Shown here: piece after piece, positions 11,140 to 22,919 of the stretch
Position numbering within the stretch: position 1 is the stretch's first letter
How the letters are laid out: the number at the start of each line of letters is the position of its first letter
Source: Wurfbainia villosa
Taxonomy: Eukaryota; Streptophyta; Magnoliopsida; Zingiberales; Zingiberaceae
Assembly: GCA_025175895.1 (NCBI GenBank)
Contig: CM046003.1
Span: forward strand, 45,874,335 to 45,938,334
Direction: 5' to 3'
DNA length: 64,000 nucleotides
The notes under the pieces: model-generated
What the model saw: the letters and a program-made list of their open reading frames with translations, nothing else
Told to the model about the DNA's origin: nothing
Databases searched by the model: none
Program-made: the position numbers and the translations under genes

Positions 11140-12330
11140 GTTTTCTGAGGTACAGTTTTACTTTATGCATTTTCTACTGATATGTTAGTTGACATTGGTA
11201 GTTCCCATTCGTTTATTTCTTGGGCGTTCCTGAGGGAGGTTGGTAGACTACCTACTCTTAGGTCCCAAAGACTGATGGTATCTCTGCCTTCTGGGGATAA
11301 ATTAGAAGTCACCCACCAGGTTAGAGGATGTCCATTAGATTTCAGTAGCGTTATACTCCCAGTAGATTTGTTGGTTCTCGACATGATTGAATTCGACATC
11401 ATTCTTGGCATGGACTGGCTAACAACGTATCATGCCACTATGGATTGCCAGGCGAGGGTAGTTACGTTCCATTCTCCTAACAAACCCTCATGGGATTTCA
11501 CTAGCATCAGAAACGATGGAATATCGACCATTTCTACAATTCAGGCTCAGAAGCTTTTATCACACGGCTGTCAGGGTTTTCTCTTATCATTAATCAACGC
11601 TGAGGACAATGGTGAATCTCGGATCTTGGACATCCCTATCGTCCGAGAGTATCCAGATGTCTTTCCAGAGGAGTTACCAGGCCTACCTCCTAGACGACAA
11701 GTGGAGTTCACAATTGAGTTAATTCCGGGAACGGTGCCGACATCGAAAGCTCCTTATCGTATAGCCCGTAAAGAGTTAGACGAGCTAAAAGTCCAGCTTT
11801 AGGAGCTTTTGGACAGAGGTTTTATCCGCCCTAGCGTATCTCCCTGGGGTTCTCCGGTTCTCTTCGTAAAGAAGAAAGACGGTTCGATGAAATTATGCAT
11901 CGACTACAGACAATTGAACGCTGTCACCATCAAGAATAAATATCCCCTGCCACGTATTGAGGACTTGTTTGATCAACTCAAAGGTACATCAGTGTATTCT
12001 AATATTGATCTGTGGTCCGGATATCATCAGCTAAGGGTTAGAGGTTCAGATGTTCAGAAGACAGCGTTCCGTACCAGATATGGGCACTATGAGTTTTTGG
12101 TAATGCCATTTGGGCTTACCAATGCTCCGACAGTATTCATGGACTTGATGAACCGTGAATGTATGGATTTCCTGGATCAGTTCGTCATTGTTTTTATTGA
12201 CGATATTCTAGTCTATTCTCGTTCTAAAGAAGAACACATGCAACATCTTCTCATGGTCCTGGATAGGCTTCGACAAAAGCAACTGTATGCGAAATTCAGT
12301 AAATGCGCATTCTTGTATTGCCGTCGGGGG
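11140..12330 (+). pseudogene. pol: Tekay protease and reverse transcriptase
   Basis: The aspartic protease lies at about 11180-11520; its active site reads DIGSSHSFIS where the family has D-S/T-G. ILGMDWL and the linker follow. RT begins near 11640 (REYPDVFPEELPGLPP). It continues through VSPWGSPVLFVKKKDGSMKLCIDYR with the first catalytic Asp region, YSNIDLWSGYHQL, and VMPFGLTNAP, to the catalytic FIDD box in VFIDDILVYS (about 12193-12204). A TAG at 11800-11802 splits it where the family has Gln. RT stops at about 12318 after KFSKC: the thumb and connection are deleted and RNase H sequence follows in another frame. It would not be functional. Confidence 0.88.
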
Positions 12331-12893
12331 ACGACGGTTTCGTCCTTTACACCGATGTGTCACTCTAGGGTTTAGGCGTAGTACTGATGCTGCATGGCAG
12401 GGTGGTCTCTTATGCTTCTCGCCAGTTGAAGGAGCATGAGAAAAACTACCCAGTACATGATTTAGAGTTAGCAGTTATTATCTTCGCCTTGAAGATTTGG
12501 AGGCATCATTTGTATGGTATTACATTTGAGATTCTTACTGATCATAAAAGTCTCAAATATCCATTTACACAAAAGGAACTCAATCTCCGACAGAGGAGAT
12601 GGATGGAGTTCCTGAAGGATTATGACTATACTATTAGCTACCATCCATGGAAAGCCAATGTGGTTGCCGATGCACTTAGCCGGAAGTCCCGAGGGACTTT
12701 AGCTAGCTACCAAGTTTTAGTCACGGAGTTGATTCAGGGTTTTTCTGAGTTGGGCCTTGAGGAGCAGAGACCGATAGAGCAGGGCATTCTTGTTACCATG
12801 GTTGCTCAGTTATCTATCAGGATGAGAGTCCGAGAGGCTCAGGCCAGTGATCAGCACTTGCAATTCATTGGCAGCCAGATAACCTTAGGATAG
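12318..12893 (+). pseudogene. pol: Tekay RNase H domain
   Basis: Begins abruptly in the LPSGDDGFVLYTD motif (first catalytic Asp) directly after the truncated RT. It has a TAG at about 12373 and then a clean stretch from 12387. That stretch holds VVSYASRQLKEHEKNYPVHDLELA (catalytic Glu), ILTDHKSLKY (Asp) and KANVVADALSRK (final Asp). The tail 12700-12893 is the linker to integrase, which ends in a TAG. The upstream connection subdomain is missing because of the RT/RNase H deletion. Confidence 0.85.
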
Positions 12894-14241
12894 CAGACTG
12901 AGTTCACTCGTGATGATGAGGGAATTATTTATTTTTGGGGCAGACTATGCGTACCTCAGTCTCACCCGGTCATGGAGGAGTTACTTCAGGAGGCTCATCA
13001 CTCTGGATTTGCGATCCACCTAGGCGGAACCCGCATCTATCGAGATTTAAAGCGTTTGTATTAGTGGAACGGCATGAAGAAAGACATCACGGATTTTGTG
13101 GCTAGATGCCTAGTTTGCCAACAGGTGAAGGCTAAACACTAGAGACCAGCCGGACTACTTCAGAGGATTGCTATTCCCGAGTGGAAGTGGTATCACATTA
13201 CCATGGATTTTGTGGTGGGTTTGCCTAGGACACGTCAAGGTCATGACGCGATTTGGGTAGTCGTTGACCGACTAACTAAATCCGCACACTTCTTAGCGAT
13301 TCGGAAGACCGACTCTATGGATCATTTGGCAGAGTTATATTGTTAGGAGATCATTAGATTGCATGGTGTTCCTTTGAGCATAATATCAGATAGAGATCCC
13401 TGGTTCACGTCCCAATTCTGGCAGAGTCTACAACATGCCTTAGGCACACAACTCCATTTTAGTACAACATTACATCCTCATACCGATGGACAGTCGGAGC
13501 AGACCATTCAGACTCTAGAGGATTTGCTGAGATCTTGTGTTATGGATTTCGGGGGCAACTGGGGGGACCACTTGCCATTAGTGGAATTCACCTACAATAA
13601 TAGCTATCATTCGACTATCCAAATGGCCCCGTTTGAAGCGTTGTATGGTAGACAGTGTCGTACATCCACCCTCTGGGAGGAGGTTGGAGAGGCCCAGTTA
13701 CTAGGACCCCAGAGAGCTCAGCATGAGGCAGAGTTGGTCCGTATTATTAGACGAAGGATGATAGAGGCGTAGGATCGTCAGAAGAGTTATGCCGATCGGA
13801 GACGGAGACATCTGGAGTTCTCTGTTGGTGATCATGTGTTCTTGCGAGTTTCACCCACGAAAGGGGTGAAGAGATTTGGACTCCGTGGTAAGCTAGCTCC
13901 AAGGTCATTGGTCCGTTCGAGATTTTGGAGAGGATCGGAGCAGTCGCTTACCGTCTAGCGCTACCACCATCATTGACGAGTATTCATGATATGTTTCATG
14001 TGTCCATGCTGAGGAAGTATGTGCCAGACCCTATACATATTCTGTTAGATGTCTCAGGTTCCATTCAACCTGATGCTACTTACGAAGAAGTTTCGGTGCG
14101 GATTCTGGACGACAAAGAATGACAGTTGCGGAACAAGGTTGTGCGACTTGTCAAAGTCGGGTGGAGTCACCACACCAATGAGGAGGCTACTTGGGAGCTT
14201 GAGGAAAAGATCAGAGCTCAATATCCCCACCTGTTTGCTTA
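12894..14241 (+). pseudogene. pol: Tekay integrase with C-terminal chromodomain
   Basis: The zinc-binding HHCC module (12980-13140) has HHSGFAIHLGG and CLVCQQVK. The catalytic core has TMDFVVGLP (first Asp, about 13205), SDRDPWF (second Asp, about 13390) and DGQSEQTIQ (Glu, about 13490). The YADRRRR/VFLRVSP module lies near 13790-13860. A frameshift near 13900 precedes YRLALPPSLTSIHDMFHVSMLRKYVPDP. A chromodomain follows (about 14085-14238, WSHHTNEEATWELEEKI). Stops lie at about 13063, 13141, 13344, 13770 and 14120, most of them TAG where relatives have CAG. In chromoviruses the chromodomain directs integration to heterochromatin. Confidence 0.88.
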
Positions 14242-14326
14242 AGGTATGTGAGATATATTTTCAGCACTTGTGGTATCTCTTACTCATTATGCATTGAGTG
14301 GAAAATTTAGGGACCAAATTTTTGTT

Positions 14327-14338
14327 AGTGGGGGAGAA
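14327..14338 (+). other. Tekay polypurine tract
   Basis: AGTGGGGGAGAA lies directly against the LTR start TGTGAGATACCG. It is the standard tract for this lineage and defines the 3' LTR start exactly. Confidence 0.9.
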
Positions 14339-16962
14339 TGTGAGATACCGAAATATATATGTATATATATACCTATTTTTACTTGAGAAATTATTTTAGG
14401 TGATTTTTCAGGAATTTTTCTGTAATTAAACAGGTTTGTACCGAATATATAAAAGTATAATTAAATTAATAAGGTGTTAAATTAAAACCTAGGTTTTTAT
14501 TTATTTATAAAGGGGGTAGTTCGGATTATTTTGGACCAATCCCAGTTTTTCCCCGTCGCGCCGACTTTTCTCCCTCGCGACCCGAAACCCCTCTTCGGTA
14601 ACTTCTTCTTCTTCGTGTTTCGCAAATCTCTCTCTCCCTGCGAACCTTTCTTCTCGCCGCGCCACAACCAACAGCCACGACGTTGCAGCCGTCGCTCAAC
14701 CACGACACCGCCCCTTCGGTTGCTCCACGCTCGACGGACCGGTGCAGCCCCTCCTTGGCAGATCGCCCAGTCGATGTCGTTTGTCTTGCCGATAGCGCCG
14801 GCCTTGCGTCCGACCTCCGACACCTCTACTACACCCAGGCAGGCAATGCGGACCATGTGTGTCGCCGTCTCACACCACCGCACCGTCACAACCACCTTTG
14901 GGGGTTGCGATCTCTGCCGGTGGTCGCCGGAGCAAGGTATTAGGTTGGCCTTCTCCACCTAGCTGTTGATTTCTCGTTCTAATTTTTGATCTTTGTGTTT
15001 GGGCAGTGATTAGGGCAGTCGAGATTTTTCTCCGGTGAACTTAGTTGGGAAATTCCTTTCGGTGGGGTCCTAATTGTTGGTAAGTTAATCTAGCACTCTC
15101 TATTTTTGCTGTGAATTGCTAGATTTTGGGTTGTACGACTATGAGCGAGAGGAGCAGACTTGTTTGGGTTGTGCCGGTGAATAGATCAGGCTGTGAGGTT
15201 CTGTTTGGATGTTGTACACATGATGATAGAGGTTGTAAAATCATATTCGAGTAATTAGACGAAAAGACTGTTATATTAGGTGGGAGGTGATCAGGATTTT
15301 ATTAAGCATTTGGGTTAGTTGGTTATGTATGAAATCGACTGAGTATTCGATTTGACGGTGGATTGTATCATAGTACTTAACAATAGTTCTGTTGTGTGCA
15401 GGACGTGGATACGAGACAGGTCTGCAGGCGTGAAGATTTTATTATTTCGAGCATTATAGTAGACAGATATTTTTAACTAATCTCCTTTTAGATATTGTCA
15501 TCTTATAGTGCATGGTTTACTATAACTAGTAGTAGTTTTCTATGCTTGTTAACTGCCTTGGTATGTCACTACCTAGTATGTGTTGTAGTCATTTCATATG
15601 CTTATTATATTATGCTCTATCATTTTGATGCGTGTTATTCATTTATTTAGCACTAGAGTAGTGACATACCTTGCGTACTGGACATTGAATGAATAAAGAA
15701 TATAACTTGCATGTGTACATAGACTTATGTACTTAGGTTATTTGATATGGGCTTCTATTGGTACATACCATAGGTAGCCATGAACTGATAAGTGTATCGT
15801 GCATTAGTGTCATGCACCATATTGCATTATTGCATGACTGAGGATCATCGACTCCTAGGTAGAAGGTGATACTATTTGGTAGGTGAGCCCATCGTCAGTC
15901 ACATTACCTATATATACAACCACTAGTGGGTTAGTGGCATTGCAGGTGTGTGTAGTTGCTCTGTCAAGGCTCCACAGTGGTCGCTCAGGGGATTTGTTTA
16001 GCGACGTGGTAGCAGACAGGGATCCCTCCTTTGTCGTGAGACGAGGAGATGAGACGAGGTGATGTTCCCCATATACATACATGGGGTAGGAGGGTGATAC
16101 TCTGCCAACATCCTATCCACTCGATCACATCGGTGTAGTGACGGCAGAGTGTATAGTTGTCACAACCCTACCCACTCGGCCGACATACATGACATGTCGG
16201 TGGCTAGACTTGCATCAGGGGTGAAAGGTGATTGCATCATGAGCATATGTTTTTACTATATGCATTGATCGTTGCACTTTTAGTTGTTGCATATGATTGT
16301 CATGCTCATACAGGAGGTATTATGTTGTTTGTTTTGGGTGATTCTTCCTATATCTGTGTGGATGTATGTATTTTATGTAGGCTTAGGTGATTCTGGTATG
16401 TACAGTTTCAGGTATGTATTTCTGTTGAGAAACTATACCAGCTTGATTTCTATTGCTACTTATTGTTTACTATGCATGACTGTTAGATATCCGCTGAGTT
16501 TTACTCACTCCGTTGATATTTGTTCATTTCAGGATGAAGCCGTCTGGAGAGTCCAGTTGCCAACCCCTCCGATTTGCCGACTCTGCTATCATCTTTCTAG
16601 TTTTTCCACATTTTGATTTCTAAGACTCTGTGTTTCAAACTTGGAAAACTTTAGACTCTTTGTCATTTTGGTGGTACTAGTTTAAGTCTTTGTGAACTTT
16701 TGTTTCGATATGTTTTTTTTGTTGTATGTGTAATTGTGTATTCCTGCTCAGATGGCAGAAGAGGTAAGTCTAGACATTTTTAGTTACTTTGGTTGTTGGC
16801 CTGAGGCCTTATGTTATATGTATTGTGGTGTTTGATGTTCCGGCCGTGTTGACCGATGTATAGCGGGCCGTGTAGGTCTTGTATACCGGTTCCAATTGTC
16901 CGCAGTACAGGGGAGGTGTTGTCCGATTTTCGTCGGACAAGTACCCCTCTCGGGGCGTGACA
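14339..16962 (+). repeat. Tekay 3' LTR, complete
   Basis: 2624 bp from TGTGAG to GTGACA. Its second part repeats 2220-3857. A GC-rich transcribed-looking block lies at 14530-14960, unlike the AT-rich rest. The LTR is followed by sequence from a second copy of the short element, so the right insertion boundary is preserved, but with the left boundary lost no target duplication can be checked. Confidence 0.9.
14507..14513 (+). promoter_or_regulatory. Candidate TATA box in Tekay 3' LTR
   Basis: TATAAAG follows an AT-rich stretch and precedes the GC-rich block by about 20 bp, a plausible core promoter position. The matching part of the 5' LTR is deleted. Confidence 0.4.
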
Positions 16963-17357
16963 TTTCTAGCCTAGCCCAAAGAAAGAGGAGGCCGAGTAGA
17001 CTGCGCTTCCGTTGGTATTTCGTGCAGCAGAGGAAATGGAAAGTGACAGCAAAAAATGCCGTGAAGATTGGTGATGGAGTTGTTGGTCCATCAGGCAAGA
17101 ACCAGCGACAGCTCCATACAGCTAGCTGCCCGAAGGCTGTACATTATCAGAGTTAATAATGGAGCGTGGAGGACCCAATTTCCCAGCGCATCCTTGTGTC
17201 GGCACTGTCGGCCTCTGTTGGCCCAGTCTGTAACGTGGCTGAGTCAGCCACGAGTGTCTTTTCTTTTATCGTGTCATATAGTGTGCCTGATAAGCACCCA
17301 AAGGTGGCCGCCCATGTGCCATACTGTTCAATGGGGTCCACTTGGATTCCCGGTTTA
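16963..17357 (+). repeat. Fragment of the short LTR element (second copy)
   Basis: Collinear with about 1672-2063: the end of the internal region plus the first part of the LTR. It begins directly at the Tekay 3' LTR end and is cut at 17357 by CACTA-related sequence. This is most likely the element into which Tekay inserted. Confidence 0.75.
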
Positions 17358-17600
17358 GAAGAATATGACAGTTAAAAAAAATTACATTTGCATATCGAAT
17401 TTATAATATGAACAATATGAAAAAATTACCATATTCATAGCAACTAGATGACTTGCAAAAAAAAAAAAACAGTTCATTAATATATCAAATATATAAAATT
17501 TTGAATTAGATAGTAAATTAAAACATAATTGGCACTCAATAAAAGTTACCCACAATTAGAAATCGAAGTCCGCATTATAATTTTCATCCTGGTCATGTGT

Positions 17601-18264
17601 CTATTCATCATCGTCTTTGTCATCATCATCGTCATCATCATCCTCATCCTCATCCTCATCCTCATAATTAAATTCATCATCTTCATCCTCATTCAGTTCA
17701 CTTGCATCAACGACTACTACTACACCGTTGGGATCTCGTAACGTTGAAATATTATATTCTTCGATATGAAATGTATTGACAACTTCATCTTGTTGATATG
17801 CTATGTCTTCCCAATGTTTCTTAATTTTATTACGTGCTTTTGTTTTACAAACAACAAACCACCAATCACTTTTGTCTCGTCTCAGACTAGGATATGAAAT
17901 ATAAAATACTTGAATCGCTTGCTGTGCTAACACAAATGGTTCATACCTCTTGTATATTTTTTTGTAATTAATTTCAAATAAATTAAACTGTGGATGCACC
18001 CTCATGCCTTTGATAGGGTCAAACCAATGACACATAAATAAAATAATTCATAAATCTGAGCCTGAGTACGCTACCTCTAAAATTTCATCTAGCAAATCGT
18101 AAAATTCATTCCTTGCACCTCCATCATTAGATGACTGAACACAAACTCCACTATTCATTATAGTTTTCCCAGTTCCATAATCTTGAGTATGAAAATTATA
18201 TCCGTTTATGAAATATGTCGGCCAAGTTTTCACCATTGAGTTTGGACCCCATGACAGATGTTTT
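17601..18264 (-). pseudogene. CACTA C-terminal part, DUF4216 and acidic tail
   Basis: Minus-strand frames match the DUF4216 region that follows DUF4218 in CACTA proteins: WPTYFINGYNFHTQDYGTGK, MNSGVCVQSS, FYDLLDEILEVAYSG (18236-18048). They continue as MCHWFDPIKGMRVHP, INYKKIYKRYEPFVLAQQAIQ and VFYISYPSLRRDKSDWWFVV (18035 onward). A frameshift or intron separates the two parts near 18040. The C-terminus is a run of Asp/Glu made by a GAT/GAG trinucleotide repeat. Sequence between 18265 and 18586 resembles intron or decayed linker. Confidence 0.8.
17606..17690. repeat. Impure trinucleotide repeat (CAT/CCT)n
   Basis: CATCATCGTCTTTGTCATC-type repeats on the plus strand encode the acidic tail on the minus strand. 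On the plus strand they give a false hydrophobic Ile/Leu ORF. Confidence 0.7.
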
Positions 18265-18586
18265 ACTAGGTCTTACTCAATGTGAGTGTGATTATCAAGA
18301 ACCTAAAGTCAAATAAGTATGTGTTAAAGTCTAGATTTATCAAATTTATTATCATAGACTACTTACATATTTTTTGAACCATTGTGCAAATTCCTCATCG
18401 CAAAAACAATCAAACTCATGCTCCGAAAGCTCAAAATATAGAGTTTGGAAAATCCTATCATAAAATTAAATATAACATGAACAATAATTTACGATATATG
18501 AAATATATAATATAATATTTATATACTCATTCGAAATACGATGTTACTTTTGGACAGTTCAGTAAAATATATGTGTGGGCTGCTCG

Positions 18587-21287
18587 TCACTCCTGACCAA
18601 TTAAGTATCTACTTGTACAAGATCCACTTGGTCGACCAAGGTAGTTAAAAATTGAGAATGCCCTCAAATTTGGATCAATTGGACCCTCATCATTTCTTCC
18701 TGCTTTTCGACTCTTGCATTGAATGTGAGGTTCAAAATAATATGATGCAAAAGTTGTAACTTCCTCCACAATATATGCATTAACAATAGAAGCATCAACA
18801 TGAGCCTTATTTTTCACTTTTTTTTTCAAGTGATAGAGGAATCTAAGAGTAATACAATAAAATGTATTAGAAAATAAATTATACTAAATTTGATCAAATA
18901 AAATAACAATGATAAAAAAAAGCAAAAAATTAACCTTTCAAACGGATACATCCATCGAAATTGAATTGGACCTCCAACTTTAGCCTCATATGGCAAGTGA
19001 ACCAAAAGATGTTCCATGGAATCAAAAAATGTCGGTGGAAATATTCTTTCTAAGTTACACAAAATGATCGGAATGTCTCTCTCTAATGTCTCAATGTGTG
19101 AATGACTCAATACTGTCGAGCAGATATCATGAAGGAAAATGCTTAATTCCATAATTGCACCCCAGACAAAATTTGGTAACAATTCCTTCAAAGCAATAGG
19201 AATTAGTCTTTCCATGAATATATGACAGTTATGACTTTTTAAACCAATCAATTTGCATTCCTTCAAATCAACGCATCTGCCAAGATTAGAGACATAACCA
19301 TCAGGAAATATCAATGATTTCAACCATTCACAAACAATCCGTCTTTGATCCTTATTCAATGTATAAACTGCTTTCGGTTTTGGTCCCCTACTATTTTCAT
19401 CAACATCAAGGGAGGGTCGTTTACAGATGAGATGCATATCTTTTCTTGCATTCAGATTGTCTTTTATTTTTTCAGTAATATCCATCACAATATTTATCAG
19501 ATTATCAAAAATATTCTTCTCAACATACATTAAATCAAGATTGTGATGAATCAAATTACTCTGCTAATATGGTAAATCCCAAAATATACTCCGTTAAGTC
19601 CATTTATGTGTAATTCCATAGTCATATGTTATAACATTTGGTTCTTCAATAACAGATGGAAAGTTAAGCACTCTATGCCATAAAAATTGACCGATGAATC
19701 TCAATGGTGAAGGTGTTCTTTCAATTCTATTCTTAGTGAATTCTTTTTTATTTCTTCTGAATTTATGATTTGGTGGTAAAAATTATCTATGACAATCAAA
19801 ATAACTCGGTTTCTTTCCGTGTTTCAATCTGAATGACTTTGATCTTTCTATACATATTGGACATCCTAAAATCCCCGCGGTACTCCAGCCCGATAACATC
19901 CCATAAGTAGGAAAATCATTTATGGTCCAAAGAAGCACAACTCTCATTGTGAACATCTGATTAGTATGAACATCATATGTAGAAACACCCTCATCCCATA
20001 GTTGGTTCAGCTCGGCAATCAACGGTTGCATGTAAACATCTATTAACTTCTTCGGATTATGAAAGCTAGGCACAATCAATATTAAAAACATATAAGGTGT
20101 TTTCATACACATACCGGGTGAAAGATTATATAGAGTTATGATAATTGGTCAGTAAGAATAAATTCTTCCTGATTTGCCAAATGGAGCAAATCCATCACCA
20201 CATAGACCCAACCTAATGTTTCAAGTCTCATTCGCAAACTCAGGATATGTTCTATCAAATTTTTCCATGCCTCTGCATATGATAGATGACATATTAGCCC
20301 ATCCTCTATTTCATGATTTGCATGCCAAGTCATGTGTTCAGTAGTGACCTTTGATGCATAAAGCCTTTGCAATCTAGGAGTTAAAGGCAAATAGAACATT
20401 TGTCTGAATGATTTAAATCGCTCATTACGATTCGATCTCGTGGTACTCTTGTACCTGCATTGATTACAAAATTTATAAGTCTCTAAATCTTCATTATCTC
20501 CCCAATATAGCATACAACTATCTTTGCAAACATCAATTCTTTACACCGGAAGACCTAAATCTTTCATAAGTTTTTTCATACTGTAAAAATCGTTCGACAT
20601 TATGTGATCACGCGACAATACTTTTCCAATAACTTGAATAAAATTATTAAAATAATCTTCGGACACATTATGCTCAGCTTTAACATTCAACAATCTTACA
20701 GTCAGAGATAATTTAGTGTGACTGTCACAACTAGACCACACGGGTTCATCTACAACTCTCAACACTTCTTGAAATTTGAGATATGACTCACTGTATACAT
20801 TTTTATGAACACCAGTTACTTCTACCTCCTCCAATGGCGCTGAATAACTAGTATACATGTCTTCAAATGTTTGAGGATAACTAAAACTTGCAACATTTGG
20901 TTCGTTATTCAAATTATGACCAACTTCATCAACTATCATCCTCTGGTATGGATTGAATTGATCATAATATATTTGCTTTCTACTAGCTGTCCTTTGTATG
21001 TTTTGTCCAACCACTTCATTGGATATAAATGGTTCACTATGACAAGTCCAATTATAATAATTTGGCGTAAAACTAAATCTGCAAACATGTTCTCGAACTT
21101 TATCACACTGAAAAAATTTACCATTATGACATTTTTTGCACAGACACCTAAATTTATTCCCATCCATAAACTCAACATTGCTATTAGCAAAATTCAAAAA
21201 TTATTCCAACCTAATAATAAATTCATCGGTTAAACCACGACATTCTAGTAAATTCTTTTTATACATCCAACTTCGTTCTCTCTCCAT
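18587..21287 (-). pseudogene. CACTA transposase: TA domain, TNP2, DUF4218
   Basis: Reading on the minus strand from ATG 21287, the product begins MERERSWMY, the usual transposase-associated start. It continues through cysteine motifs (CLCKKCHNGKF) to the WTCHSEPF end of that domain. TNP2 covers about 20560-19500: DLGLPV, CMLYWGDNEDLE, FKSFRQMF, DGFAPFGKSG, SPGMCMKTPYMFL, LLWTINDFPTYGMLSGW, CPICIE, LDLMYVEKNIFDNL. DUF4218 follows (about 19350-18600: ELLPNFVWGAIMELSIFLHDIC, HLLVHLPYEAKVGGPIQFRWMYPFER, AYIVEEVTTFASYYFEP). In-frame stops near 21203, 20541, 20152, 19780 and 19560 make it a pseudogene. The family cuts and pastes the element by binding its ends. Confidence 0.87.
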
Positions 21288-22919
21288 TTATCCTATTTTC
21301 AAATTTATATAAAGGATTTATTTTATTTTATTTTTCCATATTTCATCCATATATATTAATCTAACAATAAATTTATACTCAAAATAAATTCTTCTAGTAC
21401 TAAATGTGATTTTGTGTGATATTTAATTGCAAACTATAATATCATTTCGAACAAATATTATATATTTACAGTAATAAAATTACTTAAAATCAAACATTAA
21501 TTATATATAATATAAAATGATAATACTACAAATTTATAAATATACAATATTTATACCTGTCCTGATGGAAACAACGGATGAGCTCACAACTGAAGACTTC
21601 ACGAACACACCGAACACCTTAATGACGAAATACGACAAACCTATGAAAAATAAAATATTAATTTTGTATTTATATTACACATATATTATACTGATTTATA
21701 AAATTTGAATAACATTTTAACTCTATTATTACGGTGATGAACGATCCAATTTGATTATGCATGCGGCATCTGGAACAAATGCTCCAGTTGGGACGATGAT
21801 TAACCACCCAAGTTGCGCCCCCATGCCAAATTACACAGTTTTGGCATAAACACCCTTTTAAAAACTCCCCCTTAACCCTAGGTGAGTTTTGAAAGAGATA
21901 TCTTGAATTTTTTAAAAATTAAATTTTTATTCCTCCCCCTTAACTTTCGCTCTTCTCCCCCTTTTGTCATAAATCAAAAAAGGTGTCGAGATTTTTATAT
22001 AAAATAGGGGTTTAAAAACAACATGTGTCTAGAATTATTAAAGATAAATCAACTATGAGCCCAAGCATGCATTTAGCAATAGTTAGATAGATTGGTTCGA
22101 GGTGTGTCCCTCTACACCAATAATTTAAAGGTTTGTTATATAACCCTTAGGGTTAGTTTGCTCTCCCCCTTAGTCAAATATATGGAGTATAAGAGATGTA
22201 GGAGGCGCTAAACTTTAGCCTAGAGAGTTGTAAATAGTCGTTAAGTACAATAGTTGAGAAAATAAATAGCATTTTGAAAAGGTTATATTTCAATTATCCT
22301 TAACATCTCATCCATTCTATGTGTCTCAGAATTTGTTGACCTTATATATTTTGTGAGATGATTTGAAATTGCTTAAAGATAGTCAACCTTGGGTTAGATT
22401 CGGATTTAACCTTTAGATCATTAAGTAACTTTTCAAGAAACTGGCTTCCAGGTCATGGCGAGGCACAAGGGTCTTCTTTAATCAGAACAACGACCATTTC
22501 CTTAGACAAAGCCAAATTTAAGAAAATATCACTTAAGTCACTTAGGGTTACTTTCTGGTCTAACTAGTTTAGGATACGGTGAGGTAGCTTCAGCTAGTTC
22601 AACTCAGCCAAGTGCACCAAGCTAGATATGTCTTATCTAGCTCGAATACATGAGACATTGTTTCCCTAATGTACTATCATCTCGCCGCGTCCTGATACTA
22701 TGTTATCAAGGTTGACTAACTATTTATCCTATCTAGTCGTTCTAATAACTAATCATGCAATGATTTTGCTAAGAAAGTGGGTATACTATTTTAGTGTTAG
22801 CTCCCCCTGAACCATTGAACCAATATGGTCTATCCACAAAGTTTACTTGATCTTGGGGAATCCAAAACTTATTGGTCCTTATATGTGAGTTCGGTAAAAC
22901 CTTTGGGACCCATGCTTGG

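Larger units (their letters stand above)
2216..16962 (+). mobile_element. Ty3/gypsy Tekay/Del-type chromovirus, nested and decayed
   Basis: A gypsy element in the order LTR, PBS, gag, protease, RT, RNase H, integrase, chromodomain, polypurine tract, LTR. The C-terminal chromodomain and the LTR of about 2.6 kb fit the Tekay/Del lineage. The 5' LTR has lost about 970 bp, gag is split by a minus-strand gag-only element at 4291-9476, RT is fused out of frame to RNase H by a deletion, and at least seven in-frame stops break the polyprotein. Removing the insert leaves about 9.6 kb. It cannot be autonomous now, although its 3' LTR and tract are intact. Confidence 0.9.
17358..21856 (-). mobile_element. 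CACTA (En/Spm) DNA transposon remnant
   Basis: A minus-strand block with the usual plant CACTA protein order: transposase-associated domain, TNP2 transposase, DUF4218, DUF4216. I find no terminal inverted repeats beginning CACTA/CACTG and no 3 bp duplication, so both ends are probably lost. It abuts the short-element fragment on the left and the family A copy 2 remnant on the right. The AT-rich stretches at 17358-17600 and 21290-21856 hold no gene. Confidence 0.82.

Noticed and set aside
17529..17741. Hydrophobic Ile/Leu-rich ORF resembling a membrane protein
   Set aside because: It is the antisense of the acidic tail of the CACTA DUF4216 region, produced by a trinucleotide repeat.
17358..21856. 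Complete CACTA element with terminal inverted repeats
   Set aside because: I searched both ends for CACTA/CACTG termini and a 3 bp duplication and found none, so it is called a remnant.
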